IMG/VR virus record: IMGVR_UViG_3300017989_000312
Span: 1 to 30,943 of that record
DNA: 30,943 nt
Direction: 5' to 3' (one strand)
Source: a virus
Shown: positions 15,738 through 22,197 of the stretch, piece by piece
Layout: each line of letters begins with the position of its first letter
How positions within the stretch are numbered: position 1 is the stretch's first letter
Notes under the pieces: generated by a model
Database searches by the model: none
What the model was told of the DNA's origin: nothing
What the model saw: the letters and a program-made list of their open reading frames with translations, nothing else
Translations under genes and position numbers: made by a program

Positions 15738-15767
15738 TTGACGCGGACCGGCCCTCTCCGATAGATT
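15738..15767 (+). promoter_or_regulatory. Sigma70-like promoter
   Basis: TTGACG, 18-base spacer, TAGATT. The -35 is near perfect; the -10 matches 4 of 6. Same TAGATT box with the same spacing occurs at 20171-20200. May drive the integrase, about 380 bases downstream. Confidence 0.45.
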
Positions 15768-16146
15768 CGCGACCGATCGATGTAAGTCGGCCTCGCGGCG
15801 CTCTGACGGCCCGTCGGCCACTCCGGCTCTGCGAAGCCAACCGGTGAAGCTCGGTGCCTCACTCGGTACGAACCAGCCAAACCGCACAACGCGCGTAGGC
15901 GGCTGCGCGCACATGGAGCCGTCCCCATGGGTGACACGGACCGGTCGGGGCCAGGGCGAGGTGGGGCGAGTGGCGACACCGCTCTTCTGGGTACCGAGCC
16001 CCTCGCCCAGGCCCTCCGGTTAGACTGTTACGCCCATTTGAATGCTATGGTAACCCAGGGTAGGCACGCACTGATGATTGGCCTCGCCCTGGAAGATTTC
16101 CGTCGCACGGAGGCCCTGGCCACCTGTCGACTAAAGGAACCAAGCC

Positions 16147-17220
16147 ATGGCCCGCCAACCTGCCGCATCAAGCGGCGACCGGCCGCGGTTGCGCCTCGTC
16201 CGCGGCGCCGAGTGCGACCCGGAAGATCGCCGCGATTGGACGCTCCCCGAGTTCTACGAGCGTTTTGTCTTGCCCGTGTGCCACGAGGGGAAGGACCGGC
16301 AACCGCAGACGGTCCGCGCCTATCGCGGCTCGCTCAAGCTCTGGGCCCAGATCACGGGCAATCCGCCGCTCAGGCAGATCGACGACGTCACGTGTGCCGA
16401 CTTCGCCAAAGCCGTCAGTCAGCGAGCGGGACTCAAGGGCGCCGCGAAGGTGTCGCCGAACACGGTAATCAAGCACTGTACCCAACTGCAGTTCTGCCTG
16501 GACAAGGCGGGGCCCCGATCGCGCGGGAACCGGCTGGGGCAGAACATCCTCCCAGAGCCGCCGTATCTGGTACGGCCGAAAGGACGCCACAGGCTCCGCG
16601 ACCGGTTCACGCTCGACGAGATCACGGCCTGGCTCGACGTCTTGCCAACGACGGCCACGCTGCCCCGCTCGATGCGCGGCATCGAGCCGCCGCGCTGGTG
16701 GCGAGGCCTGATCCGGTTTGTCTACAACTCGGCCCTGCGCATCGACTCGGCCATCGAGGCCCGTCGCGAGTGGATCGAGGTCCGCGCGAAGCGTGGGCAG
16801 CCCCCCGAGCATTGGCTCTGCCTGCCTGCCGAGGCGACCAAGCCGCGCCAACCGCTGCAGGTCTATCTCAACCAGTCGGCCCGGCTGGCCATCGAGATGG
16901 TCCCCCGCTCGGAAGACGGGCGCATTTTCGCGTTTCCGGGCTGGCCGAGCTCGCAGAGCTGGCTCCAGGAGCTGAGGCGCCGCCAACTGGCGGAGATCCC
17001 CACGACGATCCTCCCCGAGGATCGCCGGCTGGGATTCCACGGCCTACGCAGGGCGACGCTCCACTGGCTGGCGGAGCGCAACCCGCTAGTAGCTCGGAAA
17101 GTGGCAGGGCACAGCGGCGGCGACGTGTTGGCCGATCACTACGTCGGAGCCGACGTGGTGATCCCCCTCTTGGAGCGATTGCCCCAGCCGGGCCCGGCGA
17201 GGCAGGGGATGCTTTTCTAA
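16147..17220 (+). CDS. int: Tyrosine-type site-specific integrase
   Basis: 357 residues, AAAGGAA eight bases before ATG. A core-binding domain (about 30-135) with 'RQPQTVRAYRGSLKLWAQITGN' precedes the catalytic domain. The catalytic set is visible: R198 in 'YNSALRIDS', K232 in 'EATKPRQPL', H298-x-x-R301 in 'GFHGLRRATLHWL', H322 in 'KVAGHSGGDV' and the nucleophile Y332 in 'ADHYVGAD'. It would integrate and excise the phage at the tRNA-Arg locus whose fragment lies upstream. Terminator-like hairpin follows at 17224-17247. Confidence 0.92.
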   Translation: MARQPAASSGDRPRLRLVRGAECDPEDRRDWTLPEFYERFVLPVCHEGKDRQPQTVRAYRGSLKLWAQITGNPPLRQIDDVTCADFAKAVSQRAGLKGAAKVSPNTVIKHCTQLQFCLDKAGPRSRGNRLGQNILPEPPYLVRPKGRHRLRDRFTLDEITAWLDVLPTTATLPRSMRGIEPPRWWRGLIRFVYNSALRIDSAIEARREWIEVRAKRGQPPEHWLCLPAEATKPRQPLQVYLNQSARLAIEMVPRSEDGRIFAFPGWPSSQSWLQELRRRQLAEIPTTILPEDRRLGFHGLRRATLHWLAERNPLVARKVAGHSGGDVLADHYVGADVVIPLLERLPQPGPARQGMLF

Positions 17221-17223
17221 CCT

Positions 17224-17247
17224 CCCCCGCCCCATCGGGGCGCGGGC
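17224..17247 (+). terminator. GC hairpin after integrase
   Basis: CGCCCC (17228-17233), loop ATC, GGGGCG (17237-17242), extendable by CCC/GGG. Starts three bases after the integrase stop. No T-run follows. Confidence 0.45.
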
Positions 17248-17381
17248 TTGTCCGACTGCTCTTCACTGGCGACTCGCCACCGAACCCGGGCGCCACTCGA
17301 TCGAGCGGGGCCGCTTGTGGTATCCGGCGGCTTGGACAAGTCCGCGCCCCGCTGGGTCTGCGGGATGGGCCCAACGGGCAA

Positions 17382-17470
17382 CGGCCGGGGAGCGGTGCCA
17401 ATCCCTGTGGGAGGGGCGGTCCCTCCCGGTGGAACCCGAATGCCGACGCACCGCTCACCGGCCGGATTTT
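17382..17470 (+). ncRNA. Structured non-coding element upstream of the Cas12-like gene
   Basis: A 17-bp outer stem (CGGCCGGGGAGCGGTGC at 17382 with GCACCGCTCACCGGCCG at 17448, one G/A mismatch) encloses an inner perfect hairpin GGGAGGG-GCGGT-CCCTCCC (17409-17427). TTTT follows at 17467-17470. The shape suggests a folded RNA with a terminator-like end. It lies between integrase and effector. It could be a tracrRNA or scaffold, an attenuator, or a transposon-end relic. No long match to the CRISPR repeat was seen by eye. Confidence 0.5.
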
Positions 17471-17509
17471 GATGGGGAGTCTAAACCAGGCCATGAATCC
17501 ACAGTTCGG

Positions 17510-17573
17510 AACCCGACCTGTCGGGTTGAAGCCGAGAAGAGCTGCGGACTTCGAGAGCCGTGTAGCGCTCGGC
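17510..17573 (+). ncRNA. Hairpin pair in the effector 5' leader
   Basis: AACCCGA-CCTG-TCGGGTT (17510-17527) is a perfect 7-bp hairpin. Then GCCGAG (17531-17536) pairs with CTCGGC (17568-17573) around a 31-base inner region. Together with 17382-17470 and the 17591-17628 hairpin they form about 250 bases of structured leader. Role not known. Confidence 0.4.
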
Positions 17574-17590
17574 AGAGGCACTCCCGTTTT

Positions 17591-17628
17591 GGCGCCGGCG
17601 TCCCACCCATGGGGCGCCGGCGCCTTTT
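17591..17628 (+). terminator. Intrinsic-terminator-like hairpin right before the effector RBS
   Basis: GGCGCCGGCG (17591-17600) pairs perfectly with CGCCGGCGCC (17615-17624), the loop can add CCC/GGG, and TTTT follows (17625-17628). It ends four bases before the AAGGAGG of the Cas12-like gene, so it could act as an attenuator of that gene or as the 3' end of an upstream small RNA. Confidence 0.6.
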
Positions 17629-17648
17629 GATGAAGGAGGCGGTTGAAG

Positions 17649-18947
17649 ATGAGTAAGCGGAAAGTGCGACCTACCAAGCTCAAGATCCATTTCACTAAAG
17701 AGGATCGGGAGACCGAGGCCCTGCTGTGGCATCTTAGCCACCAGATCAAGATCATGGTCAATCTGATCTGGCGGCTGTGGATGCTCTTTCACTGGGAAGC
17801 GGGGAGCGAAGACGATCTCCGCCTTTGGCGCGAGGCGTACAAGACGTGGGCCCAAGAGGGGAAGAAGGGCAAAAAGCCGCAATGTCCGGTCGCGTGTTTC
17901 CCGCCGGAATGCAGCAAAAGGATTCGCGCCGCGCTGACCGAGAGATTCCCTGGGATCCATGGCCGCGTCCGGGAACTGGTTTTGGACCGGACGCGAAAAC
18001 GGATCAACAAGATCCCTGCGAAGACGGGCGCGTTTTCGGGGTGGCTCTGCATTTTGCTGAACGAGCAGCGCCCCGGGTTCAGCTCGGATCCGCTGCCCAT
18101 TCCCCTCGACCGGAAGAACGGGCACCTGCTGGCACCGCAGTGCAAGTCGGACCCGTGGCGTCTCGTTGTCGGGCTGGATCGCGTCGCGCCGCGGGTCCGA
18201 AGCCCCAAAACCTCCCTCCGTTTGCGGACGTGGGGGCGACGGTGCGCTAGCGAGCGAGCCAGCCTGGAAAAGATCGTAGGCGGCGAGTACGAGTTTTGCG
18301 GGTCCGAGGTGGTCTACCGGCCCACTCGCCGCGAATGGTACGCGCACGTGATGTCCCGGCAACCCAAGGAAGCTCGGGTGGAGTTGGACCCGGGCCGGGT
18401 CGCAGTCTTGCATCCGGGCCGGAAACGAATTGCTTTGCTGAGGTTCGAGGGCTACACGTGGTGGATTGGCGGCCGTTATGGTCGGCACGTCGCCCACACG
18501 CGAAACGCGGTCCTGATCCAACTGTGGAGTCGCTCGGACGGGTATCGCAAGGCATCGACCGCCCGAAAGGGGCACGGCCGCAACAAGGGATTTCGCTTCT
18601 GGCTCAACAAACTTCGGAATCGGTGGCGGGACTTCGTCAAGACCCAGAATAACGAGATCGCTAAAGACCTGGTGGCCTTCTGCGAGAGGCATCGGGTCGG
18701 GCGCGTCGTCTATCGGCAGCCCACCGAGCACTACCGGTTGACCCGGTTCTTGGGACGCGCCGGGAGCCGCCCGAGGCGGTCCCACGCATACACCTGGGAC
18801 TGGCACCAACTGGGGAAGATCTGTGCGGAAAAGTGCACGGAAAAGGGGATCCTCTTTGAGGTCAGCAAGCGACCCGATGGTCGTTCTCGGCCGTTGAATC
18901 GATCGCAACGCCAGCGGGACAAAGAGGTTATGGTCAACGTGGTGTGA
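17649..18947 (+). CDS. Miniature Cas12/TnpB-like CRISPR effector, atypical RuvC
   Basis: 432 residues from ATG 17649, set by AAGGAGG nine bases upstream. N-terminal part (1-150) is basic and Trp-rich (LIWRLWMLFHWEAG) and holds 'FPPECSKRIRAALTERFPGI'. A WED-like part follows with 'PLPIPLDRKNGHLLAP' and 'FCGSEVVYRPTRREWYAHV'. RuvC-I is 'RVELDPGRVAVLHPG' (D247). A bridge-helix-like region 'NKLRNRWRDFVKTQNNEIAKDLVAFCE' leads to the RuvC-II place 'VGRVVYRQPTEHYRL', where the usual Glu aligns with R356 (E360 is the nearest acid). The end, 'QRDKEVMVNVV', fits the RuvC-III D-x5-N pattern (D424, N430). The CxxC Zn ribbon normally between II and III is missing. The stop lies in the first CRISPR repeat. 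Size and adjacency to the array suggest a type V-U/V-M-like effector; a domesticated TnpB is the alternative. Confidence 0.78.
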   Translation: MSKRKVRPTKLKIHFTKEDRETEALLWHLSHQIKIMVNLIWRLWMLFHWEAGSEDDLRLWREAYKTWAQEGKKGKKPQCPVACFPPECSKRIRAALTERFPGIHGRVRELVLDRTRKRINKIPAKTGAFSGWLCILLNEQRPGFSSDPLPIPLDRKNGHLLAPQCKSDPWRLVVGLDRVAPRVRSPKTSLRLRTWGRRCASERASLEKIVGGEYEFCGSEVVYRPTRREWYAHVMSRQPKEARVELDPGRVAVLHPGRKRIALLRFEGYTWWIGGRYGRHVAHTRNAVLIQLWSRSDGYRKASTARKGHGRNKGFRFWLNKLRNRWRDFVKTQNNEIAKDLVAFCERHRVGRVVYRQPTEHYRLTRFLGRAGSRPRRSHAYTWDWHQLGKICAEKCTEKGILFEVSKRPDGRSRPLNRSQRQRDKEVMVNVV

Positions 18948-19161
18948 GGAAGCGACAAACGTGGGGTGCCAACAGGGGTGGGTGAAGTAGTCGCGGATGA
19001 AGTCGGGGTGTGAGGAAGCGACGAACGTGGGGTGCCAACAGGGTGGTGGTCAAGTTTGGAGATGGCACGATCGGTGTGAGGAAGCGACAAACGTGGGGTG
19101 CCAACAGGGGTGTCGTTTAGCAGGGGGCGTCGTGCGAAGGTGTGAGGAAGCGACAAACGTG
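18941..19161 (+). CRISPR. Mini CRISPR array, 4 repeats and 3 spacers
   Basis: Repeats begin at 18941, 19007, 19073 and 19139, an exact 66-nt period. The repeat is 37 nt, starting GGTGTGAGGAAGCGACAAAC and ending GTGGGGTGCCAACAGGG. Repeat 2 has one change (A to G at 19023); repeat 4 keeps only the first 23 nt (19139-19161). Spacers of 29 nt are 18978-19006, 19044-19072 and 19110-19138, unrelated to one another and not seen elsewhere in the window by eye. The decayed last repeat suggests the leader side is to the left, so transcription with the effector gene is likely. There is no separate leader: the effector stop codon is in repeat 1. Confidence 0.92.
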
Positions 19162-19380
19162 AACCGCTATTGCGAATTGTGTGGGGCCCCGATCCATCGG
19201 GGTCGTTACTGCCCGGGCGACTGTGCCCGGTTCGTCCAGTTCTCCAAACGATTAAAGGAGGATCTGCATGACATCGACCAAGCACAAGGACCCGACCAAA
19301 ACGCCCTCCATCGCGCCCTACAAAGCCGCCTTGAAGCGGCTGGAGGAGATGCAGGGCCAAATGGGGGCCCAGCTATTTGA
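19159..19380 (+). CDS. Small Zn-ribbon protein starting in the last CRISPR repeat
   Basis: 73 residues from GTG 19159. AGGAAG (19145-19150), eight bases upstream, is part of the last CRISPR repeat. 'NRYCELCGAPIHRGRYCPGDCARFVQFSKRLKEDL' has CxxC-x9-CxxxC, a Zn ribbon of planctomycete style. The last half overlaps the next gene in another frame for 113 bases, so the true protein may be shorter or the overlap real. The same frame is open back through the array to 18997. It could be an accessory of the CRISPR effector, which lacks its own Zn ribbon, but that is speculation. Confidence 0.5.
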   Translation: MNRYCELCGAPIHRGRYCPGDCARFVQFSKRLKEDLHDIDQAQGPDQNALHRALQSRLEAAGGDAGPNGGPAI

Positions 19381-19798
19381 CAGAATCCAGGTTGCGGTGA
19401 CCGTGTTCGAGGATGCCGAATTCCGGGCACAGACGGGCAACGTGGACGATTCCCGCGCCGCCCGGTTCCTGGACGGCTTCTTCCCGGAGCTGTTTTTTGA
19501 TCACCCATTCGACGACCTTCGCGCGATCCTCAAGCATTTCCCCAAGCGGGCAAGGTGGGAGAAAGGCGACTTGCGCACGATGTGGAAAGCGGTCCTGGAT
19601 CACCAGTCCAAACGACCGGCTCAGCAAACGACGATCACGCGGCGGGTCATCAGTCAGGCGGAATACGCCGACTTGATGACCAAGTACCGCCGGCTGGAGC
19701 GAGAGAACGCCGAGCTGAAGGCCGAAAATGAAGCGCTCAAGACGCGCCTTTTAGCACACGAAAGCCAAAGGTCTCCCGAATTGGCCGGCATGTCTTGA
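19268..19798 (+). CDS. Helical protein with C-terminal coiled coil, unknown function
   Basis: 176 residues with AAAGGAGG seven bases before ATG, the strongest ribosome binding site in this part. Central section 'AARFLDGFFPELFFDHPFDDLRAILKHFPKRARW' is hydrophobic and aromatic. Residues about 130-165 (YADLMTKYRRLERENAELKA onward) are a leucine-type coiled coil, so it may dimerise or bind DNA. No known domain is recognised. It is next to the CRISPR array and in the same direction, so it could be an operon partner of the effector or the first gene of the early region. Confidence 0.65.
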   Translation: MTSTKHKDPTKTPSIAPYKAALKRLEEMQGQMGAQLFDRIQVAVTVFEDAEFRAQTGNVDDSRAARFLDGFFPELFFDHPFDDLRAILKHFPKRARWEKGDLRTMWKAVLDHQSKRPAQQTTITRRVISQAEYADLMTKYRRLERENAELKAENEALKTRLLAHESQRSPELAGMS

Positions 19799-19816
19799 GG
19801 CAAAGAGGAGCCGGTA

Positions 19817-20140
19817 ATGGAGCTGCTACCACCGAAACCGGGGACTTGCCCGATCTGTGCGACCGACCACCTGCCGAGCGAGCCGCACAACGCGCAGTCG
19901 CTCTACTACCAATACCGATTCCTGGCCAGCCACGGCCGCTGGCCGACGTGGGCCGACGCGGTCGCCCACTGTGCACCCGAGGTGCAGGCGCAGTGGCGCG
20001 CGGAGCTCGAAAAGCTCGACGCCTGGACCGAGCCGGCAGACGGCGAGCCGATCGCCGATCCGCCCGGCGAATCGATCCGCCAAGTGGTGACCGTCCCCTT
20101 GGCCGGCCCAGTGGTCGTCGAGATGCACCCCGAAAGCTGA
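19817..20140 (+). CDS. Conserved phage protein with CxxC motif, unknown function
   Basis: 107 residues, GAGGAG nine bases upstream of ATG. 'GTCPICATDHLPSEPHNAQSLYYQYRF' then 'HGRWPTWADAVAHCAPEVQAQWRAEL'. I recall very similar proteins with a 'CPxCAxxHxPxxPHNxxSLYYQY' start in many planctomycete and phage genomes, without known function. The Cys/His set suggests a Zn site. 18 bases after the coiled-coil gene. Confidence 0.65.
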   Translation: MELLPPKPGTCPICATDHLPSEPHNAQSLYYQYRFLASHGRWPTWADAVAHCAPEVQAQWRAELEKLDAWTEPADGEPIADPPGESIRQVVTVPLAGPVVVEMHPES

Positions 20141-20170
20141 GCCGCATGACACCTCCAGCCCAAACCGCCC

Positions 20171-20200
20171 TCGACTTGGCCCCGGCCCGCGCGATAGATT
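20171..20200 (+). promoter_or_regulatory. Sigma70-like promoter
   Basis: TCGACT, 18-base spacer, TAGATT. Same -10 box and spacing as 15738-15767. Would transcribe rightward into the tRNA-like sequence and replication genes. Confidence 0.4.
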
Positions 20201-20531
20201 CAGGAGCGCGGGGGGCTCGGGGCTCCGCGGAACGGACCCGCCAAAACGGAGCGCACGGAGGCTTCCCCGGGCTCTCCGATCTCAATCCGCGTGCGAGAGC
20301 GCGCTGCTCGAAACTCATCCCGGGCGGACCCTCGCCCGTCTTGGTGCGCGTGCCTGCCGGCTCGCAACGCAAGTCATACCTCTCCGGTTTGGCCTCCGGC
20401 CCGGGCACCTGTCTGCTACCATTATACCCCAACCAAAAGGAGGTGCCTATCAAAACAAGCGTCCATCCGTAGCTGCTACACCGACCGGTCGGCAAGCATC
20501 CATGGTCCTTGCTCCATCCGACCGGCCGGCC

Positions 20532-20602
20532 GGCAACCTGGCATCGGGCCACGGCGGTTACGCATTCCACGCCTGTCGGCGGGTTCAAGCCCCGCGGTTG
20601 CC
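20532..20602 (+). tRNA. tRNA-like sequence with irregular D and anticodon arms
   Basis: GGCAACC (20532-20538) pairs perfectly with GGTTGCC (20596-20602) as an acceptor stem, and GCGGG-TTCAAGC-CCCGC (20579-20595) is a perfect T arm with a canonical loop. Between them, TGGC/GCCA and GGCG/CGCC can pair, but the D loop is too short and the anticodon loop too long for a normal tRNA; ATTCCAC with anticodon TCC (Gly) is one option with a mismatched stem. Either a divergent phage tRNA, a decayed one or a tRNA mimic. Confidence 0.5.
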
Positions 20603-20632
20603 GCTCGAATTGGTTGAGAGTTGAGGGATCGG

Positions 20633-20791
20633 ATGCCGTTGTCGCACGTGATTCAATTGCTGTTGGCCGTGGCCCTGCTGGCGGCCTACGCGGCCGTGGG
20701 TGAGCTGATCGTCCGCGGTTGGACGCCGGACCGGCCGAGCGTGGAGCTGCTGCCGAGGGAGGCAGCCGTAGAGAGACTCAGGGACCGATAG
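20633..20791 (+). CDS. Small membrane protein, 52 residues
   Basis: ATG 20633 with GAGGGA seven bases upstream. 'MPLSHVIQLLLAVALLAAYAAVGELIV' is one membrane helix, followed by a charged tail 'RGWTPDRPSVELLPREAAVERLRDR'. Stop is 17 bases before the replication gene. Function unknown; small hydrophobic proteins are common in phage early operons. Confidence 0.5.
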   Translation: MPLSHVIQLLLAVALLAAYAAVGELIVRGWTPDRPSVELLPREAAVERLRDR

Positions 20792-20808
20792 ACAAGGAGG
20801 TGGCCAGG

Positions 20809-21846
20809 ATGGCCGGAGGCGTGTGTGACGAGCTGGGGCACCTCTTTCGAGAGCCGTCGATCGGCGCGGCCAGCAAGCTGGCCTTCTTGCGGTTGTGGGA
20901 GGCAGCGGGCAAGGAGCCGGGCGAGATCATGATCAGCCTGGCGGACCTCGGCCACGCCTACGGGAGGTCGCGACGCGCCGCGCGCAAGTGGATCGACGAG
21001 CTGGCCGCGGCCGGCCTGGTCCAGATCGACGATCACGACGATCGCCGCGGACGCGTCTACCTCACCGTGTGGAGTCCGCACCCGGGCCGCCGCGAGCGCC
21101 GGCCCGACCTGCAACAGCGGCTCCCGCTCAGTTTCGACCGGCCCGAACTGGCGGAGCCGGCCCCCCGGTCCGAGGGAAATCGGGCGGACGTTAGCGCGCC
21201 CAAAGGTCCGTCCGAGGCCGATCGGGCGGACGTTACCGCGCGCAAAGGTCCGCCCAAACCACCCCGGGCGGACGTTAGCGCGCACAAACGTCCGGCCACC
21301 CCGTGCGAGGGCGAGGGCGAGGGGAAACCCCACGCGCGGGCGCGCGCGGTCGACGTCGACGTCGTCAAAGAAGACAAAGTCTTACTTTCATGGTCGGCTA
21401 AGTCGACGTCGACGTCGACTGTCGACCAGAAGGAAACGGACCAAGAGACGGACGACGAGCCGGCCGTGATCTGGCGGGACGCGGTCGAGGACGCCTTTCG
21501 TTGGCTGGCCAAATTCCCGCGGCTCCGCGCCGGCATCAAAGACCCCCGCAACCGCTCGCTCTGGCTCAAAAGCAACTACCTGGCCCGCGCCGAGCTAAGC
21601 GAGCAGTGGCTCCGCGACTCGCTGGAGGCGATGGAGCAAGTCATCGCGTCCCGGGGCGGGAACCCGTGGGCCTACCTGCACACCTGCCTCGCGAATCGCG
21701 CCTGGGGTGAGCACCGGCCCGATTTCCAGCGGGGCGTGGCGGCCCGCGCGTTTCACGCCCGCCTGGCCTCGATCGATCTGACCATGGCCGACGACGTGAT
21801 CCGGCTCCGCCGGCATTTTGAGCGGGCCCCGCCCCTGCATCGATGA
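20809..21846 (+). CDS. Winged-helix replication initiation protein
   Basis: 345 residues from ATG 20809, AAGGAGG ahead (20794-20800). Residues about 15-90 form a helix-turn-helix/winged helix: 'ASKLAFLRLWEAAGKEPGE', 'MISLADLGHAYGRSRRAARKWIDELAAAGLV', 'RVYLTVWSP'. This is the layout of phage replication initiators (O/DnaD-like). Residues 125-166 are three 14-residue repeats starting RADV, encoded by DNA iterons. A low-complexity part (VDVDVVKEDK ... STSTSTVDQKE) encoded by GTCGAC repeats follows, then a C-terminal helical domain (AFRWLAKFPRLRAG). Initiator plus internal origin is the lambda O arrangement. Confidence 0.65.
   Translation: MAGGVCDELGHLFREPSIGAASKLAFLRLWEAAGKEPGEIMISLADLGHAYGRSRRAARKWIDELAAAGLVQIDDHDDRRGRVYLTVWSPHPGRRERRPDLQQRLPLSFDRPELAEPAPRSEGNRADVSAPKGPSEADRADVTARKGPPKPPRADVSAHKRPATPCEGEGEGKPHARARAVDVDVVKEDKVLLSWSAKSTSTSTVDQKETDQETDDEPAVIWRDAVEDAFRWLAKFPRLRAGIKDPRNRSLWLKSNYLARAELSEQWLRDSLEAMEQVIASRGGNPWAYLHTCLANRAWGEHRPDFQRGVAARAFHARLASIDLTMADDVIRLRRHFERAPPLHR
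21181..21425. other. Probable replication origin: three iterons plus AT-richer patch
   Basis: Three 30-nt iterons at 21181, 21223 and 21265 (exact 42-nt period) start CGGGCGGACGTTA and end near GGTCCG or CGTCCG; in iteron 3 CGGACGTT and AACGTCCG are a perfect inverted repeat. Rightward, GTCGAC repeats (21349-21363 and 21402-21425) flank the AT-richer stretch AAAGAAGACAAAGTCTTACT. All lie inside the initiator gene, as the lambda origin lies in O. Confidence 0.6.
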
Positions 21847-21888
21847 CCGGAGACTGGTGATCGCAGCTCGAACCCTCTGGAGCATCCG

Positions 21889-22197
21889 ATGGACCCCCCA
21901 ACGAAGCCGGCGAAGGTGATCAGGGACGTCAGTGCAAACCTGCGCAGCGCCCTGGCGTCCTACGACGCGCGGATGCTGACGCTGGCCCAGGCCAGCGCGG
22001 CCGTCGACGAGAGTCTGACGGAAATCGCGGCGTTGGTGCTCACCGCCGTCGAGCACGACGTCGACGCCGACATCTCGGTCGACGTGCTTGTCGGCTCGAC
22101 GCTGGTCCGCGTCTGGCCGAACCTCAGTCCTGTGTGCACCAAGGTCGAGCATCTCGCGCAACTAGCCCCAGCTCCTAACCCCCAGCCCCAAACATGA
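21889..22197 (+). CDS. Small early protein, unknown function
   Basis: 102 residues, weak TGGAG upstream of ATG. Helical start 'KVIRDVSANLRSALASYDARML' and 'AALVLTAVEHDVDADISVDVLVG'. The end runs through a (CCCCAGCTCC)-like repeat, and the stop overlaps the next ATG (ATGA). No domain recognised. Confidence 0.5.
   Translation: MDPPTKPAKVIRDVSANLRSALASYDARMLTLAQASAAVDESLTEIAALVLTAVEHDVDADISVDVLVGSTLVRVWPNLSPVCTKVEHLAQLAPAPNPQPQT

Larger units (their letters stand above)
14981..16146. other. Gene-poor stretch before integrase, probable att region
   Basis: No gene is supported here. It contains a tRNA-Arg fragment (15187-15228), GC hairpins (15493-15507), a copy of ATCCGCGTGCCCAGCGCGC (15516-15534), a dyad at 15615-15652 and a sigma70-like promoter (15738-15767). 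This is the kind of sequence expected around a phage attachment site. Confidence 0.55.
20141..20632. other. Non-coding stretch with promoter, repeat copy and tRNA-like sequence
   Basis: No gene supported. It holds a TAGATT promoter (20171-20200), a variant of the ATCCGCGTGC motif (20285-20304), a hairpin CGGGCG-GACCCT-CGCCCG near 20323-20340, an AAAGGAGG at 20436-20444 with no usable start codon after it, and the tRNA-like sequence at 20532-20602. Confidence 0.5.

Noticed and set aside
15927-17630. 567-codon plus-strand frame overlapping the integrase
   Set aside because: Arg/Pro/Gly-rich shadow frame; the integrase frame has the full catalytic set and an RBS.
17315-17656. Small frames in the leader of the Cas12-like gene (17248-17472 and 17315-17656)
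   Set aside because: They run through perfect hairpins and a terminator-like stem, have no RBS, and look like non-coding DNA.
17481-18908. 475-codon open frame on the minus strand opposite the Cas12-like gene
   Set aside because: GC-rich DNA gives long antisense frames; composition is Pro/Arg-rich without domains, and the plus-strand gene has RBS and RuvC motifs.
17649-18947. Ordinary IS200/IS605 TnpB transposon
   Set aside because: No TnpA, no visible transposon ends, no Zn ribbon, and a CRISPR array follows. Domesticated origin remains possible.
18978-19138. Spacers matching other parts of this phage
   Set aside because: By eye, none of the three spacers matches elsewhere in the window on either strand; short partial matches such as CGGATGAA are within chance.
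18941-19161. Array as a coding tandem repeat rather than CRISPR
   Set aside because: The 66-nt period is a multiple of three and the frame is open to the Zn-ribbon ORF (CEEATNVGCQQG units). But the 29-nt intervals are unrelated while the 37-nt units are nearly identical, as in a CRISPR array next to a Cas12-like gene.
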